Shown: positions 1 through 7,540 of the stretch, piece by piece
Layout of the letters: every line of letters starts with the position of its first letter
Position numbering within the stretch: the stretch's first letter is position 1
Assembly (NCBI GenBank): GCA_964607765.1
Contig: CAZSNT010000263.1
Location: 1-9,529 of the forward strand
Reading direction: 5' to 3'
Origin: CAZSNT01 sp964607765
GTDB lineage: Bacteria > Verrucomicrobiota > Lentisphaeria > Oligosphaerales > JABHEG01
DNA: 9,529 nt
Made by a program: the position numbers and the translations under genes
Notes under the pieces: generated by a model
What the model saw: only the letters and a program-made list of their open reading frames with translations
Told to the model about the DNA's origin: nothing
The model's database searches: none

Positions 1-32
1 GTCCCCGAGGCGGGCAAAGCCGCCTCGGGGAC
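1..32. repeat. perfect 13-bp inverted repeat (strong hairpin)
   Basis: Bases 1-13 and 20-32 are exact reverse complements around a 6-nt loop (14-19). The stem is GC-rich and would be very stable in RNA or single-stranded DNA. No T-run follows on either strand within the window, so a standard Rho-independent terminator is not shown. It lies beyond the 3' end of the leftward operon and could be a bidirectional transcription end or a REP-like element belonging to the next locus to the left. Confidence 0.7.
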
Positions 33-81
33 GCGGGGGGAGGCGACGTGCGCGCCCGGCGCCCGGAACCAATCTCGCTCA

Positions 82-102
82 CCACCCACACAAGGTGGGT
101 GG
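82..102. terminator. hairpin downstream of the moxR operon, possible terminator
   Basis: Bases 82-89 (CCACCCAC) and 95-102 (GTGGGTGG) form an 8-bp stem with a 5-nt loop. This is the first strong hairpin about 150 bases past the moxR stop for leftward transcription. There is no U-tract after it, so its job as a terminator is inferred from position only. Confidence 0.35.
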
Positions 103-149
103 GGTCGCAGTGCCACGAGTTGCATCTCAGCCTGCCCCTTATCTCGCAC

Positions 150-262
150 GCCCAACGCCTAACGCCTAACGCCTAACCACTAACCCCTAACCCCTTAGCG
201 CCTAACGCCTAACGCCTAACCACTAACCCCTAGCGCCTAACCCCTAACCACTAACCCCTAGC
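150..262. repeat. degenerate heptamer tandem repeat (GCCTAAC / GTTAGGC)
   Basis: About 16 units, nearly all exactly 7 bp, run without a gap; one unit (192-199) is 8 bp. Variants on the plus strand are GCCTAAC (seven exact copies, at 157, 164, 171, 200, 207, 214 and 235), CACTAAC (178, 221, 249), CCCTAAC (185, 242) and CCCTAGC (228, 256). The variants follow a higher-order order, GCCTAAC-GCCTAAC-CACTAAC-CCCTA(A/G)C, seen at 164-191 and 207-234 and in changed form at 235-262. That suggests growth by slippage or unequal exchange of larger blocks. On the minus strand the tract is rich in GG and GGGG runs. It encodes the last codons and stop of the moxR gene. Confidence 0.9.
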
Positions 263-1261
263 CGGCGTCGGCACATTCTCCAGTACCTGCTGAATGAGTT
301 CGTCCGCCGCCAACGACTCGGCCTGGCCCTCGAAGTTCAGAATCAAGCGGTGCCTCAACGCCTGGCTCGCGACTCGGTGAATATCCTCGATGGCCACCGC
401 TGTGCGGTTCGCCAACACGGTATGAACGCGAGCCCCGCGCACAAGCGCCTGCAGACCGCGCGGGCTGGCGCCGTAGGCCACGTAACGCTTCACACGCTCG
501 GGTGCAGAATCATGGTCCGGATGAGTGGCCAGAATGACAGACGCTGCGTATGAAGTGAGTGCGTCAGCAATCGGTACTCCTGTCAGCAGTTCCTGGTACG
601 CAAGCAGATCGCTGCCCGTCATGACGCTGTCGACCTGCGGCTCCGCAAAACGAGTCGTGCGTCTGGAAATCTCGACCAGCTCCTCGTGCCCGGGGAACGC
701 GACGTCCAGTTTGAACAGGAACCGATCCAACTGCGCTTCGGGCAGCGGGTACGTCCCCTCCATCTCCAGAGGGTTCTGCGTCGCCAGCACAAAGAAAGGA
801 GACGGCAGCGTGAAATGCTCCCCGCTGGCCGTGACACACTGCTCCTGCATGACCTCCAGAAGAGCCGCCTGGGTCTTGGGCGTTGCCCGGTTAATCTCGT
901 CGACCAGAAGCACGTTGCTGAACACCGGCCCCTTCTCATACCTGAATGTCCGCGTTCCCGTGTCGTCCTCCTGAATGATGTGTGTGCCCAGGATGTCCGT
1001 CGGCATGAGGTCAGGCGTACACTGGATACGGCCGAACTGCACATCCAGCACATCGGCGATGACCTTGACCAGGTGCGTCTTGCCGAGGCCGGGGACTCCC
1101 TCCAGCAGCACGTGCCCCTGACAGAACAGGGCGGTCAGGCAGTCAGTGATCAGGGCGTCGTGCCCCACGATGACCTTCTGTATCTCCCGTCGCAGACGCT
1201 CGAAAGTCTCCCTGAACGCGGCAAACTGTTCGCCCAGTGCGGTTGGCTCATCATTCGGCAT
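251..1261 (-). CDS. moxR: MoxR-family AAA+ ATPase
   Basis: The 336-residue product is a complete MoxR-type AAA+ ATPase, the usual size for the family. Visible motifs are Walker A GVPGLGKT (55-62), Walker B LLVDEINRA (118-126), sensor 1 ATQNP (160-164), the family motif GTYPLPEAQLDRF (169-181) and a sensor 2 region with SPRGLQAL (266-273). MoxR proteins are cytoplasmic ring ATPases thought to act as chaperones that mature or insert metal centres with VWA-domain or membrane partners. The ATG overlaps the end of the upstream gene by 11 bp, with GAGGAG about 11 nt before it, implying translational coupling. The last codons (AGG GGT TAG) lie inside the heptamer tract, so the native C-terminus may have been remodelled. 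It is the last gene of the operon; no DUF58 or VWA gene follows within the window. Confidence 0.96.
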   Translation of the reverse strand: MPNDEPTALGEQFAAFRETFERLRREIQKVIVGHDALITDCLTALFCQGHVLLEGVPGLGKTHLVKVIADVLDVQFGRIQCTPDLMPTDILGTHIIQEDDTGTRTFRYEKGPVFSNVLLVDEINRATPKTQAALLEVMQEQCVTASGEHFTLPSPFFVLATQNPLEMEGTYPLPEAQLDRFLFKLDVAFPGHEELVEISRRTTRFAEPQVDSVMTGSDLLAYQELLTGVPIADALTSYAASVILATHPDHDSAPERVKRYVAYGASPRGLQALVRGARVHTVLANRTAVAIEDIHRVASQALRHRLILNFEGQAESLAADELIQQVLENVPTPARG

Positions 1262-2480
1262 GCTGAAGGTGTCTCCTCAAAGCCGCAAAGTAGCGGATGA
1301 TGTGTTCCCTGCGTGAGAGGGGCAGCGGCTCCTCGCTGAGCGCGTCCTCTTCGGCTGCAATGAACTGAACGGCCAGCGCACGTCTCTCTCGAGCAGCCGT
1401 CTCCTGAGCGTCTGCGCCCTCGATCTGGCGCTGCCGCGTCTCGCCATCCCCGCCGATCGCGGTCTGCACCGCGCCCGTTCTGGAAGCGGCGTGCGCCTGT
1501 GCAGCGCTGCCGCCCAGGGGCGCCGTACCGTGCCCGGCCTGAGTCCCGCCCACGCCGGTGGAGAGGGCCATACCGGTCCCGCCCGGGACAGGCGCCATCC
1601 CGCCGCCGCCCGCATGCGCAAGTCCCGGGCCTTGAGTGCTGCCGCCCGAGCCGGGCACAGGCGGGGAAGATGCGCCCCCCGGCATTGTCTGTCCCATGCC
1701 CGGGACGGGCGCCGGACTGCCGGATGCAGCCGGCAGACCGCTCGGCGCTGAACTCATCGGTCCGCCGGCCATCCGTCGCGTCCCGGGCGGCAACAGCGCG
1801 TGCGGCACGAGTGACGGGGATGCGCCAAGCGGCTGTAATCCGTGGCCAGGCTGCTGTGCGAGGCGCTGAATCTGCCCGTGCCGTTTCCCGAACATGCGAG
1901 GACCGGCCGCCCGAAGGCGGCGCGTCAACTGCGCCAACCGACGCTGCATCTGCTGCCGATTTGCCGCATTGGCAAAGCGCTGGGCCATGGAAGCCAACGT
2001 ACTCGCGGCTGTCTGGACCTGTCCCCCCTTCAGCTGCGTGAGAGCCTGCTGCAGGGCGCGGCCACTGCCGCGTTGCAGCGCCCGTGCTGACGTTGCTGCG
2101 ACAGCACGATGCAGCGCGTACTCCAGCCGCCGTCGTTCCTCGAGAGTCAGGGCTTTGGATCGAAGTCGTTCGGCCAACGCCCGCGCCTGCTGAGCCATGG
2201 CGCGTGGATCCCGGGCGCGTGCTGCGGCGCCCAGGCCCGTGGTGTCTGCATGCCGTTCCAACTCGGACACAGTCGGCGCAGGCAGCCACAGTTCGTCGCC
2301 ACCCGCCAGCTCCTCGGCCAGTGCCTCAGCCGCACGCGCCCTACGTTCGAGCTCTGTGAGCAGTTCCCGCGGCGTCTCTTTCGAGAGACGGGTCATGCGC
2401 TGAGACGTGTGCAGCAGGTTCCGGCACAGTTCGTCAAGGCGTTGGCGTTCCTGCTCCGACAGATCCTTCAGATCCGCCAA
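1251..2480 (-). CDS. coiled-coil / Gly-Pro-rich protein, C-terminal part of a DUF4175-like protein
   Basis: The 409-residue reading frame has three parts: a charged, mostly helical, probably coiled-coil region (1-190), a low-complexity stretch rich in Gly, Pro, Ala, Met and Ser (about 211-350), and a helical end with PLSRREHIIRYFAALR (about 383-398). That ending resembles the C-terminus of DUF4175-like proteins encoded beside moxR in planctomycetes. The only usable starts are TTG at 2480 or CTG at 2501. Neither has a properly spaced Shine-Dalgarno site; the purine-rich bases abut the codon. The frame is continuous with the upstream membrane protein across one TAG codon (2505-2507), so this is probably not an independent gene but the rest of that protein. 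It overlaps moxR by 11 bp. Function is unknown; a MoxR partner is inferred from context. Confidence 0.8.
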   Translation of the reverse strand: MADLKDLSEQERQRLDELCRNLLHTSQRMTRLSKETPRELLTELERRARAAEALAEELAGGDELWLPAPTVSELERHADTTGLGAAARARDPRAMAQQARALAERLRSKALTLEERRRLEYALHRAVAATSARALQRGSGRALQQALTQLKGGQVQTAASTLASMAQRFANAANRQQMQRRLAQLTRRLRAAGPRMFGKRHGQIQRLAQQPGHGLQPLGASPSLVPHALLPPGTRRMAGGPMSSAPSGLPAASGSPAPVPGMGQTMPGGASSPPVPGSGGSTQGPGLAHAGGGGMAPVPGGTGMALSTGVGGTQAGHGTAPLGGSAAQAHAASRTGAVQTAIGGDGETRQRQIEGADAQETAARERRALAVQFIAAEEDALSEEPLPLSRREHIIRYFAALRRHLQHAE

Positions 2481-2504
2481 CTCCCCCGCGGCCTGCTCCA
2501 GCTC

Positions 2505-2507
2505 CTA
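2505..2507 (-). other. in-frame amber codon between two halves of one likely protein
   Basis: TAG here is the only stop between GTG at 3059 and TGA at 1251, a frame of 603 codons. On either side the peptide reads SSRASEIA and ELEQAAGELADLKDL, a continuous heptad-like helical pattern. One C-to-T change from CAG (Gln) would create it. TAG is also the ordinary stop of the 724-residue gene upstream and of moxR, so genome-wide amber reassignment is not supported. Confidence 0.75.
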
Positions 2508-3059
2508 GGCGATCTCCGAGGCGCGGCTGCTCGCAACCGCCGCGACAGGCAGTTCGTGGGCGGGCAGCGGCGCCTGCAGCAACCCCGCCCCAACCAACAC
2601 GACAAAAGCCAGCGGCAGCGACAGCGTCGCCGGCGAAAGACGCAGCGGAAACTGCGTCCGCAGCCGTGCTGATGCGGCAGGCAGACTGCGAAGAGCGTGG
2701 TCGATGTGAAGCTGCTCCGCGGCACTTGGCGCGGCGCTGCCGGCAAAACAGAACGCGGACAGGAAGCACTCATGCGTTTGCCCCACTTCGTCCCAAAGTG
2801 CGAGGGCCTGCGTCAACGAGCGGCGCGAGCGCCATGCCGCCGCCGAAGCAATGCACAACCACGCCGCCAGCGTTGCACACACCACTGCCGCCGTGTCTTG
2901 CCTGACCCCGGAAACACGAAGCAGCACTAACACGACGAACACGGCGCAGAACAGGAACGGGGCGGAACGCGACAGGGATACCAGCCAAGCCTGCAGCCAA
3001 ACGCGCCGCCTGACGCGTCGTGCCGCACGAGCCAGAAGCATGTGTGCCGCGTGCGTCAC
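2505..3059 (-). CDS. three-helix membrane protein, N-terminal part of a DUF4175-like protein
   Basis: The 184-residue product starts with a basic segment (RAARRVRRRV, 11-20), then two membrane helices (about 31-49 and 56-76), a soluble stretch, and a third helix (about 143-163) followed by the start of a coiled coil. This order (two helices, short domain, one helix, long coiled coil) is the DUF4175-like layout. The start is GTG at 3059: it overlaps the previous stop as GTGA and has GGAGGGG (3068-3074) 8 nt upstream, clearly better than ATG at 3041. The open frame extends further upstream to 3380 but only inside the neighbouring gene. The protein ends at an amber codon after SRASEIA. The rest of the expected cytoplasmic or periplasmic region continues in the same frame in the next gene. 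Confidence 0.85.
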   Translation of the reverse strand: MTHAAHMLLARAARRVRRRVWLQAWLVSLSRSAPFLFCAVFVVLVLLRVSGVRQDTAAVVCATLAAWLCIASAAAWRSRRSLTQALALWDEVGQTHECFLSAFCFAGSAAPSAAEQLHIDHALRSLPAASARLRTQFPLRLSPATLSLPLAFVVLVGAGLLQAPLPAHELPVAAVASSRASEIA

Positions 3060-5119
3060 TCGCCAATCCCCTCCAGCAGATCCCGAACACGCCGCCGCAC
3101 TTCGGCGTCGACGGTCTGGCGCAGAGCTTCCTGGAGCATGGGCTTGGCAGCCGGCCCGATATCGGCGAGCTGTTGCGAAGCGGCCTCGCGCTTCTTCCAG
3201 TCGGGGTGCCCCAAGTCGCGGATGAACTGCGCCACGTTGTCGTTCATCGTCACGGCGAGTTTGGGCGCCGGGATGGCGATGCGGATGACATCGTCCAACG
3301 GAACGTTGAACGTCTGCCCCGCACACTGCCAGGCAATCAGCGTCTGCAGCGCGTAGCCGGACACTGTGCTGTCGTTCCACAGTTCGGCCTCGAAGGACGG
3401 ACGACTGTGCAGCAAATCCTCGTCCCCTGCGGACAGGTTCTCGAGTGATTTGATCTGCTGCGGCGCAAACGACACGACCTGTCCGCCCGCACGCAGCTGG
3501 ATCTGCTGCGTGCCTGGCTGTCCGACCAGCCGTGAATCACCCGCCAGCTCAAGAACGGGGTGCGCGATCTCTTCATCGTCGTCGTCGTCCTCTTGCCCCG
3601 AAGCGGCCTGCACGTTGCTGTACGCCTGCACACGGTGTGCCGGGATCTCGATCTCGCCGAACAGTGTGGTTGCCACGCGCAGCGGCACGTCCTGGAGGAA
3701 CGCGAACACACGCGTGCCGTCCACGAGTGAGAGTCTGGAACCCAACTCCCCCTCGATCGCGGAAATGCGCCGTGTTTCCGCCAGAGGAACGCTCAGCGCC
3801 CCCCACGGCGTCAGCGCGGGAATCCGTGCCTCGGGGCTGGCTGCCAGGGCAAGCCGGTCGCCGAACACCGTCGTCAGGAACGCGATCGCCTTCGCGGGCG
3901 GGTGCCCGTCGTCCTTGTTCGCCCTGAGCATCAGCCGATCGAGCCGGGCAATGGCGATGTCCATCTGAACGCCCGACTGCAGTGAGAACAGTAACGTGCC
4001 GGCGCCAAGCTCGCCGACCAGGACCTGGCCATCACGCAGGAAGACCAATCCCTCACTGCCCGTATACTTCGGCCCGCAGATCGCGGCAATGTCGGCCAGG
4101 TCAACGTCGATCCGGCCATGCCCCGAGCTGATGCTCAAAGGCGTCGCCGCCGACGCCCTGCCGTGCAGCTCAACCGTGTCGCCGAGCATCAGGATGTCCG
4201 CGCTGTCCTCGCGCGTGCCGTACGCTTCGAGCCGTTCGGCAAATCCCTCCGCAGTGGGCGACAGGGCGCCACCGCCACCCCGCGTGTTGGTCAGCACGGC
4301 GCGCACCGTACGCGGCAGATCACGCTGCCACCTGCTCGCAAGGAACGGCTTGGTCAGCTTGCGCAACGCCTTGGCGTCGCTCGTGACCACCAGATGCCGC
4401 TGCGCGATGCTGTGCGTAACGCCCGCCGTCTTGCCGGGCGCCACAGTCAGCGTGTACGTGACTCGGATCTGGTAGTTGTTCTGGATCTGGAGCGTGGGCT
4501 TCTGTTTGGCGCCCGGCGCGGCCAGGACCATCACCACGGTCGGGCGGTTTTGCTGCTGGAAAATGACAATGCCCGAGTCCTTCTTGCCCAAAACTGTGGG
4601 GGAGGCCGTGCCCGTGTCACTCATCCACGCCTGGAACTGACTGTTCATTTGCGTGTAGACCACGAGCTGGACGGTCACCGGCGCCGAACTCGTGTTCTGA
4701 ATCAGCTCGACGTACCTGACGCCTGCCGTCTTGGTGTCCACTTTCACTCGCCGTGTAACATGCAGGTTGCCCCGGTGAACACCCGTGAAAATCAGCTCGC
4801 TGCCGTCCGCGGTCATCTGGGACTGGCTTGGGCTGAACGAGTTGTTGTTGATCTGCAGGCCCTGGGCATGACTGAATGCGTAGTTTGTCCCGTGCCGGAT
4901 GCGCCCGTGCTGATCGATGTCCCACACGAAACCGAGGCTGTCCAAACGGTTGCCGAACGAGGCAGGCACAAGGCCCCGGACGGGCGGCCTCGATGCGTTC
5001 GAGCCCGAAGCCGCCACAAGCGTAAGCAATGCCAGCACACAGACCGTGCGCAACGCACGGCAGCACCTACCCGTCCCGCAGAGCACGGTCACGTCAGCTC
5101 GGCACATGAGGCGGATCAT
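3056..5119 (-). CDS. secreted repeat-module protein with C-terminal HEAT-like tail (paralogue of the upstream gene)
   Basis: The 687-residue protein has a signal peptide (hydrophobic VCVLALLTLVAASG at 26-39) and four regions. Residues 55-245 form a domain shared with the upstream gene (LGFVWDID, QMTADG, VTRRV, RYVEL, LGKKDSG, AQRHLV). Residues about 361-614 hold roughly five small beta modules of the form 'DG..l.G.L....G...vP...i' (for example LRDGQVLVGEL, TPWGALSVPL, TTLFGEIEIPAH). Acidic linker GQEDDDDDEE is at 508-517. Residues 638-685 resemble a HEAT-like hairpin (HPDWKKREAASQQLADIG). ATG at 5119 is chosen because GAGGAG (5127-5132) lies 7 nt upstream; ATG at 5134 would overlap that site. 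The gap to the upstream stop is 4 bp. An envelope structural or binding role is inferred; no enzyme motif is seen. Confidence 0.88.
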   Translation of the reverse strand: MIRLMCRADVTVLCGTGRCCRALRTVCVLALLTLVAASGSNASRPPVRGLVPASFGNRLDSLGFVWDIDQHGRIRHGTNYAFSHAQGLQINNNSFSPSQSQMTADGSELIFTGVHRGNLHVTRRVKVDTKTAGVRYVELIQNTSSAPVTVQLVVYTQMNSQFQAWMSDTGTASPTVLGKKDSGIVIFQQQNRPTVVMVLAAPGAKQKPTLQIQNNYQIRVTYTLTVAPGKTAGVTHSIAQRHLVVTSDAKALRKLTKPFLASRWQRDLPRTVRAVLTNTRGGGGALSPTAEGFAERLEAYGTREDSADILMLGDTVELHGRASAATPLSISSGHGRIDVDLADIAAICGPKYTGSEGLVFLRDGQVLVGELGAGTLLFSLQSGVQMDIAIARLDRLMLRANKDDGHPPAKAIAFLTTVFGDRLALAASPEARIPALTPWGALSVPLAETRRISAIEGELGSRLSLVDGTRVFAFLQDVPLRVATTLFGEIEIPAHRVQAYSNVQAASGQEDDDDDEEIAHPVLELAGDSRLVGQPGTQQIQLRAGGQVVSFAPQQIKSLENLSAGDEDLLHSRPSFEAELWNDSTVSGYALQTLIAWQCAGQTFNVPLDDVIRIAIPAPKLAVTMNDNVAQFIRDLGHPDWKKREAASQQLADIGPAAKPMLQEALRQTVDAEVRRRVRDLLEGIGE

Positions 5120-5123
5120 GCGG

Positions 5124-7298
5124 CTACTCCTCATCGGCTGTCTCCGGTTCGGCCCAGCGGTAGCTCATCAGGTGCCGGGTCGGGATCTGCCAGGTCCGTT
5201 CCCCCGCCCGGACGGAAAGCAGACGCTCACCCAGGCGCCCTGAAAGTGTGCCGCCATCCTTCAGCGTGACGGCGAACAGCGGGAACGCGTCGCCCTCCCC
5301 TTCGTCATCGTCGCGCTCCATCGCCGAAATCTTGTCCGTCTCGATAGGGACCTTGCCGATCGCCGAGATCAGGTGAATCGTCGCTTCGCCCAATGCGCCC
5401 GTCACCAGGTTCCCGCCCAGCAGTTCGCAGTGCGGGACAGTGAGTTCGGCGTCGCTGTCCAACGTGGGGACAACCGTGTCAATCACGGGCGCGGCGGCCG
5501 TCTTCCCGGCAGGCACGATCGCAACACAGTCGGCCCCGGGCACAAACGCGAGTTCCGCATCGGGGAGAACACGATCCAGGACAGCCTTCGCCGTTGTTTT
5601 GCCTTCAGCCATCGTGACCTTGATCGCGCGCGCCTTCGCCCACAGGTCCGGGGTCATCGAGAAAGCGATGTCCGTTGCTTCCTCGAGCCCCAGCACGAGG
5701 TCGGCCAGCCAACCTTCCCGGAAAGGCAGCTGAATCTCCGTCTCGGCCAGCGCCTTTGCCGTGACCTCGGCGAGCGCCTCCTCGTCCTCATCGACCTCCG
5801 CCTGCCGTTCGTGTTGCCTGATCATCAGCAGTTCGTCTATGGCTGAGCCCCGGATGCTGACCGTGCCGAACTGTGTGGTGGCGACCTCGACAGCGCCCGG
5901 CTTCAGCAGCACGAGCAGGCGTGTCCGATCACGGAAGACAATTTGGTGCATGGGCTGCGTGGACGACACGCGGACGAGCAGCGCCAACTCGTTCAAATGC
6001 ACCGTCGCCCCGCCCCAGGCAGTGCTGACCGCGAGCCTGCAGTTGCCCGCGTCACGCAGCGACAGACGGTTGCCGTCACGTGTTCTGATGATTGCCTCGG
6101 CGCCCGGGGTTGCGCGGCCGTCGCTGAGAGAGTTGCGCAGGAAAATCCGGTGGATCAGGCCGGGGTCGAGTGCCAGGTCCAGACCACTTGCCGTGGCAAA
6201 ACGCATGCCGCGCGCGCTGATCGGGCCTGCAAACACTTCGCCATTGCGCAAATGAACACGCGTGGGCCGGTCAGCGCCGCCGCCGCCAGCCACCATGGCA
6301 ACATCCTCGCAGGCAAGAGTCCTGGAACCATGCACGGTCCGGACCGTCAGTTCCTCCCAGCTGACCGTGCCGCGAAGGGACGATTCCTCGTCGAACACGA
6401 GCGTGTCCGCCTGCGCGCGGTCCACTCCAAGCTCCTCGGCCCGCTCGAGCACCGCACTCAGAAGAGGTCCGGGCTCGGAGAAGTCGAATCCCGATCCGAC
6501 CCGGAAGTTGACAACATGCCGCCTCAGTTCTTTCGGGACTTTCGGATCCCGCAGACGTCTCTTGTAGAACGGGGCACAGACATCCGCTGCGTTGGCCGCA
6601 CTCACGGCCGTGCGTTGCGCAACCCAGTGAAGCAAGGCAACGGTCGCCCCCGCCTTGACCTCCAGGTTGAACAGACAGGACACGGTGCGGTTGCTCTGTA
6701 CACTGACCACGGGCCGGACTTTACTGCTTCGCCCAACCACGAGAAACAGCACACAGGGACGACTGCCGCGGCTGATCGTCAGCACGCCTGTGTCCTTCTT
6801 GCCCAACTGACCGCTGAACGCGCCGCCGGAGCTGGTGATGGCATGCGAGAAACTGCTGCCCAGATTGCTCCGCAGATTCACCTGGGCTTTGACCACCTGA
6901 TTGCCCGAGTTCGTGAACACTTCCACGTAGCGGGCGCCACCCCGCTCAAGGTCCAGGTACACGCGCCGGGTCACGGCAAGCCCGCGCATGTTCGGATTGC
7001 TCAGCACGTATTCGCGGCCGTCCGCCGTCATCATCTGTTGCGCCGCACTGAAATTCGTGCCGTTCACATTGAGCGTCAGCCCCCCGTCAAAGCAATCGTT
7101 GCTGCCGTCGTTGATCATGCCCGTGTGGTTCACGTCCCAGCGGAACCCGAGCCGATCCGTCTTGTGCGAATATTGCGCCTTGACCAGCGCCTGCTCGGCG
7201 GCCCCGGCACCAACACCCGCGCAGCAACACAGCAAAGCAATCAGACCCCGGACAGCGTGCCGGGAAACCGGTGGCCTCAGATCGCAACAAATGTGCAT
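5124..7298 (-). CDS. secreted repeat-module protein with STN-like insert, first gene of the operon
   Basis: The 724-residue protein has a signal peptide (hydrophobic LIALLCCCAGVGAGA at 19-33; no lipobox, since G, A or S is missing before the cysteines). Residues 45-232 are the domain shared with the next gene (LGFRWDVN, MMTADGRE, VTRRVYLD, GARYVEVF, LGKKDTGV, AQRTAV). Beta modules follow (VHLRNGEVFAGPI, TAWGGATVHL, TTQFGTVSIRG, VTLKDGGTLSGRL). After an acidic linker (501-507), residues about 522-597 read like an STN/secretin-type short domain: LADLVLGLEEATDIAF, then KVTMAEGKTTAKAVLDRVL, then LAFVPGADCVAIVP. That domain is absent from the paralogue. GGGGG lies 6 nt before the ATG. The product is probably periplasmic or surface associated; function unknown. 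Confidence 0.9.
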   Translation of the reverse strand: MHICCDLRPPVSRHAVRGLIALLCCCAGVGAGAAEQALVKAQYSHKTDRLGFRWDVNHTGMINDGSNDCFDGGLTLNVNGTNFSAAQQMMTADGREYVLSNPNMRGLAVTRRVYLDLERGGARYVEVFTNSGNQVVKAQVNLRSNLGSSFSHAITSSGGAFSGQLGKKDTGVLTISRGSRPCVLFLVVGRSSKVRPVVSVQSNRTVSCLFNLEVKAGATVALLHWVAQRTAVSAANAADVCAPFYKRRLRDPKVPKELRRHVVNFRVGSGFDFSEPGPLLSAVLERAEELGVDRAQADTLVFDEESSLRGTVSWEELTVRTVHGSRTLACEDVAMVAGGGGADRPTRVHLRNGEVFAGPISARGMRFATASGLDLALDPGLIHRIFLRNSLSDGRATPGAEAIIRTRDGNRLSLRDAGNCRLAVSTAWGGATVHLNELALLVRVSSTQPMHQIVFRDRTRLLVLLKPGAVEVATTQFGTVSIRGSAIDELLMIRQHERQAEVDEDEEALAEVTAKALAETEIQLPFREGWLADLVLGLEEATDIAFSMTPDLWAKARAIKVTMAEGKTTAKAVLDRVLPDAELAFVPGADCVAIVPAGKTAAAPVIDTVVPTLDSDAELTVPHCELLGGNLVTGALGEATIHLISAIGKVPIETDKISAMERDDDEGEGDAFPLFAVTLKDGGTLSGRLGERLLSVRAGERTWQIPTRHLMSYRWAEPETADEE

Positions 7299-7334
7299 GA
7301 ACTACCCCCTGCAAGTCATCGTGGAGCTCATCCC

Positions 7335-7348
7335 ATGATAGATATCAT
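7335..7348. promoter_or_regulatory. 14-bp inverted repeat overlapping the candidate -10 box
   Basis: ATGATA, GA, TATCAT: two perfect 6-bp arms around a 2-bp centre. It overlaps the -10 element and the probable transcription start, the usual place for a repressor operator. No regulator gene is visible in the window. Confidence 0.35.
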
Positions 7349-7372
7349 ACCGCGGATTCGCCAACAGCGCAA
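7344..7372 (-). promoter_or_regulatory. candidate sigma70-type promoter for the leftward operon
   Basis: Read on the minus strand, TATGAT (7344-7349) matches the -10 consensus at five of six bases. TTGCGC (7367-7372) shares TTG with a -35 box at 17-bp spacing. This would give a leader of about 40 nt before the ATG at 7298. The -35 match is weak. Confidence 0.4.
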
Positions 7373-7540
7373 CAACATGCGCGGCGCGCACGCAACGGGC
7401 CAGTCTCGCATGGCCAAGTTCCGGCAATCGCGTCACCGCCAGGTACGCTTGCGTCCCGACGCCCCCTGCGATACTGTTACGCTACCTGAGGGGGAAACTG
7501 GCACCCCCTCCCCCAAAATGTGTCATGATACTCAATAACG

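Larger units (their letters stand above)
7299..7539. other. intergenic region between operon start and cassette array
   Basis: I see no gene here. It contains the candidate promoter above and a 7-bp GAGGGGG/CCCCCTC hairpin (7488-7494 with 7504-7510, 9-nt loop). A short AT-richer stretch (7514-7540) lies just before the first cassette boundary. If the array has an attI site or a cassette promoter, this is where it should be, but I cannot identify either. Confidence 0.5.

Noticed and set aside
150..262. Heptamer tract as a CRISPR array or telomere
   Set aside because: There are no spacers between units and the unit is only 7 bp; the tract is internal and short, so telomere-like appearance is superficial.
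1150..2289. Minus-strand open frame of 379 codons overlapping moxR and the coiled-coil gene
   Set aside because: Out of frame with both; covers the Walker A coding region of moxR; Arg/Gly/Ala-rich shadow composition.
2505..2507. Genome-wide reassignment of TAG to an amino acid
   Set aside because: TAG ends several genes here at sensible places, including the 724-residue gene just before the next start with its ribosome site, and the cassette gene ending exactly at an attC.
4118..5269. Plus-strand open frame (383 codons) opposite the 687-residue gene
   Set aside because: Arg/His-rich shadow product, spans the junction of two real minus-strand genes, no ribosome site seen.
7390..7396. ACGCAAC, the exact complement of the box at 7813-7819
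   Set aside because: It lies to the left of the cassette that should end with it and has no paired arms at attC spacing; a chance 7-mer match is plausible.
7499..7514. TGGCAC resembling the -24 half of a sigma54 promoter
   Set aside because: No TTGC element at the required -12 spacing; the following bases are a C-run.
5943..7538. Long plus-strand open frame (531 codons) opposite the 724-residue gene
   Set aside because: Antisense to a protein with a signal peptide, motifs and a paralogue; long antisense frames are expected at this GC content, and its product has no recognisable features.
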